Below, piece by piece: positions 6,674 through 7,582 of a stretch of DNA of 7,582 nt. The notes below the pieces were generated by a model. The model had not been told where the DNA came from and did no database searches. It was given only the letters and a program-made list of their open reading frames with translations. Every line of letters starts with the position of its first letter. Positions within the stretch are counted from its first letter, which is position 1. The translations under genes were made by a program, and so were the position numbers. The stretch comes from Gammaproteobacteria bacterium (GTDB taxonomy: Bacteria; Pseudomonadota; Gammaproteobacteria; UBA6429; Thiohalophilaceae): assembly GCA_024639445.1 (NCBI GenBank), contig JAHEIJ010000098.1, positions 1-7,582 on the forward strand, given 5' to 3'.

Positions 6674-6835
6674 ATGACTTCTATTAAAAAAATCGTATCT
6701 GCCTTTTTAGCAGCCCTGTTTATGACTGGCCTGTTGGCCTCAGCCCCGGTTAGCGCCGCGGAAAAAGGCTGTGTCGGTGTTGACGCTATTGACACTCTTT
6801 CAGAAGAAGAGCATTTCATGCTTTATGAAAGCTAA
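6674..6835 (+). CDS. Exported micropeptide 3 of a tandem paralogous family
   Basis: This gene codes for a 53-residue peptide, the closest relative of micropeptide 2 and last of the three. The signal peptide spans about 1-28 with the shared KIVSAFLAALF core and a VSA|AE cleavage site. The mature part begins AEKGCV with Cys33 and ends LSEEEHFMLYES. It is the most acidic of the three; the HR of its neighbour before the final Tyr is replaced by ML. The LSxEE segment looks like a helix N-cap followed by a short amphipathic helix, which is inference from residue pattern. The start follows CGGAGATAATGCT. A hairpin and a strong terminator close the cluster just downstream. Function and family are unknown. 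Confidence 0.85.
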   Translation: MTSIKKIVSAFLAALFMTGLLASAPVSAAEKGCVGVDAIDTLSEEEHFMLYES

Positions 6836-6850
6836 TCAGTAGCATGGCAA

Positions 6851-6868
6851 AACGTCGGTAACGACGTT
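6851..6868 (+). other. GNRA-tetraloop hairpin after the micropeptide genes
   Basis: AACGTCG (6851-6857) and CGACGTT (6862-6868) form a perfect 7-bp stem closed by GTAA, a GNRA tetraloop in RNA. It lies 15 bases after the last stop codon and two bases before the terminator stem. There is no T run directly after it, so it more likely caps or protects the 3' end of the short messenger than ends transcription itself. Confidence 0.5.
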
Positions 6869-6870
6869 AT

Positions 6871-6906
6871 AAGGCAGGCTGTTCAATCTGAATGGCCTGC
6901 CTTTTT
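6871..6906 (+). terminator. Intrinsic terminator of the micropeptide operon
   Basis: AAGGCAGGC (6871-6879) pairs perfectly with GCCTGCCTT (6895-6903). The stem continues inward through two G-U pairs and TTCA/TGAA to a three-base loop, about 15 pairs in all. Five T residues (6902-6906) overlap the end of the stem. It closes the three-gene cluster and separates it from the dehydrogenase gene. Confidence 0.9.
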
Positions 6907-6914
6907 GCTTTAGA

Positions 6915-6944
6915 TTGATACAACATCCATATGTGTTGTATCAA
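6915..6944. repeat. Perfect 11-bp inverted repeat with 8-base spacer
   Basis: TTGATACAACA (6915-6925) and TGTTGTATCAA (6934-6944) are exact inverted copies around TCCATATG. A partial third copy, TGTTGTATC, is at 7072-7080, 32 bases before the dehydrogenase start. The absence of a T run argues against a terminator; it may be an operator for the downstream gene. A small GAGGG-CCT-CCCTC hairpin follows at 6953-6965. I see nothing else in 6966-7071. Confidence 0.5.
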
Positions 6945-7099
6945 GGACTCTAGAGGGCCTCCCTCATTTTCAAAAACGGGTATTCCGTGATTATTGTAAT
7001 GTCGATATAGCCGCTGATATTTTAGTCAGCCATCAAAAAGCAAATGTTCCTTAGTGCCATATCCTTGTTTTTGTTGTATCTTCAAAGTTAAATAATTGC

Positions 7100-7104
7100 A
7101 GGGA
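7100..7104 (+). promoter_or_regulatory. Ribosome binding site supporting a TTG start
   Basis: AGGGA at 7100-7104 lies seven bases before TTG 7112. Between the in-frame TAG at 7052-7054 and the first Rossmann strand, TTG 7112 is the only ATG, GTG or TTG codon in frame, so it is the best start. Confidence 0.55.
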
Positions 7105-7111
7105 TAGTGCT

Positions 7112-7582
7112 TTGGATGTATCAATTATAGGCGCCGGTGGTGATGTAGGCCGTCAAGTTGCGGTGCACTTGATTGCTGAACGGGTTGTTGTCGCATCCCA
7201 GCGATTACAGCTGGTTGGCCACGAGCGTGGCAAGAGTTCCCAAAGCTTGTTTGGCTTGCGCGCGGATCTGTTAGATGCCTATGCAGAGACCAGTCCTGAA
7301 ATTGATATTGCACTACACCCCGAAGAGATTGCGGCAGATATCATTATCTTTGCTGCAGGGGCAACCGTTCCTACCGAGCCTGGCAAGGCGCTGGATCGGT
7401 CTGCGCTAGGGAAATTTAATAAACCCATTTTCGAATCCTATGCCAAATCCATCGCGGAACATGGCCATGGGAATGAAATCATTCTTATCGTCAGCAATCC
7501 GGTGGAACTGGGAGTTGAAATATTTAGCCGCTACCTGGGACGAAAGCGTGTCATTGGCATTGGCGCCTACCAGGACAGTTTA
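7112..7582 (+). CDS. Divergent malate/lactate dehydrogenase family protein, N-terminal part
   Basis: These are the first 157 codons of an NAD(P)-dependent 2-hydroxyacid dehydrogenase; the gene runs off the window. The Rossmann fold begins at once with SIIGAGGDVGRQ (4-15), whose G-x2-G-x2-G pattern resembles the archaeal malate dehydrogenase type. After the second strand it has LVGHERGKSS (34-43) in place of the usual acidic residue, which hints at NADP(H) use. FAAGATVPTEPG (80-91) is the substrate-loop region, with Arg96 and Asn103 beyond it, then VSNPVE (127-132) and GIGAYQDSL (149-157). Asp155 would be the partner of the catalytic histidine, which lies beyond the window. The first loop arginine (usually in PRKPG or PRQxG) is replaced by Thr88. 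Malate or lactate specificity cannot be decided. The start is TTG, with AGGGA seven bases before it. A strong terminator upstream makes it a separate transcription unit. Confidence 0.85.
   Translation, partial: MDVSIIGAGGDVGRQVAVHLIAERVVVASQRLQLVGHERGKSSQSLFGLRADLLDAYAETSPEIDIALHPEEIAADIIIFAAGATVPTEPGKALDRSALGKFNKPIFESYAKSIAEHGHGNEIILIVSNPVELGVEIFSRYLGRKRVIGIGAYQDSL

Noticed and set aside
6482..6835. Micropeptides 2 and 3 as lipoproteins through Cys33
   Set aside because: The cysteine follows EKG, after a normal VSA cleavage site and beyond the hydrophobic core; this is not a lipobox.
6297..6835. Micropeptides as PqqA-like or other RiPP precursors
   Set aside because: PqqA has E-x3-Y and no Sec signal; here the spacing is different and there is no radical SAM or other modifying enzyme in the window. 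It remains open outside the window.
6915..6944. FNR box formed by the outer TTGAT and ATCAA of the inverted repeat
   Set aside because: The halves are 20 bases apart, not four, so it cannot be a normal FNR-family site.
7065..7094. Promoter TTGTTT / TAAATA before the dehydrogenase
   Set aside because: The implied start near 7101 would fall inside the ribosome binding site, leaving almost no leader.
1..7582. CRISPR arrays, tRNA, rRNA, insertion sequences
   Set aside because: No evenly spaced repeats, tRNA-like cloverleaf, rRNA segments or transposase sequence was seen on either strand.

Overview
The window is 7582 bases of moderate-GC, Proteobacteria-like DNA with all confident genes on the + strand. 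The type I sulfide:quinone oxidoreductase (recalled as resembling the Acidithiobacillus ferrooxidans enzyme), the Tat-exported molybdenum hydroxylase and the FNR-type promoter boxes fit a respiratory, probably sulfur-oxidising gammaproteobacterium. That placement is inference, because no phylogenetic marker is present.

Layout. (1) 98-3346: a tightly packed operon with a [2Fe-2S] subunit (98-562), a Tat-exported molybdopterin-binding catalytic subunit of the isoquinoline 1-oxidoreductase type (564-2723), and a MocA-like molybdenum cofactor nucleotidyltransferase (2726-3346). Gaps are 1 and 2 bases. (2) 3347-3619: an AT-rich regulatory region with two CTACGTAG palindromes one helical turn apart, two overlapping FNR-like boxes and two identical -10-like decamers, the last two pairs both repeating at 13 bp. 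(3) 3620-4897: sulfide:quinone oxidoreductase, closed by a strong intrinsic terminator. (4) 5051-6034: a membrane-anchored alpha/beta hydrolase. (5) 6035-6296: an AT-rich leader with phased TTGAA/TTCAA half-sites. (6) 6297-6835: three tandem paralogous genes for 51-53 residue exported micropeptides, closed by a hairpin and an intrinsic terminator. (7) 6907-7111: intergenic DNA with an 11-bp inverted repeat. (8) 7112-7582: the first 157 codons of a divergent malate/lactate dehydrogenase family gene with a TTG start, running off the window.

How the genes may work together: the first operon makes and matures a periplasmic molybdenum enzyme, with the third gene probably supplying the nucleotide form of its cofactor. 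The sulfide oxidase sends electrons to quinone and appears to have its own oxygen- or NO-responsive promoter. The most novel part is the micropeptide cluster. Its signal peptides and C-terminal LSxEExFxxYES motif are conserved while the mature core has diverged; I recognise no known family and assign no function.
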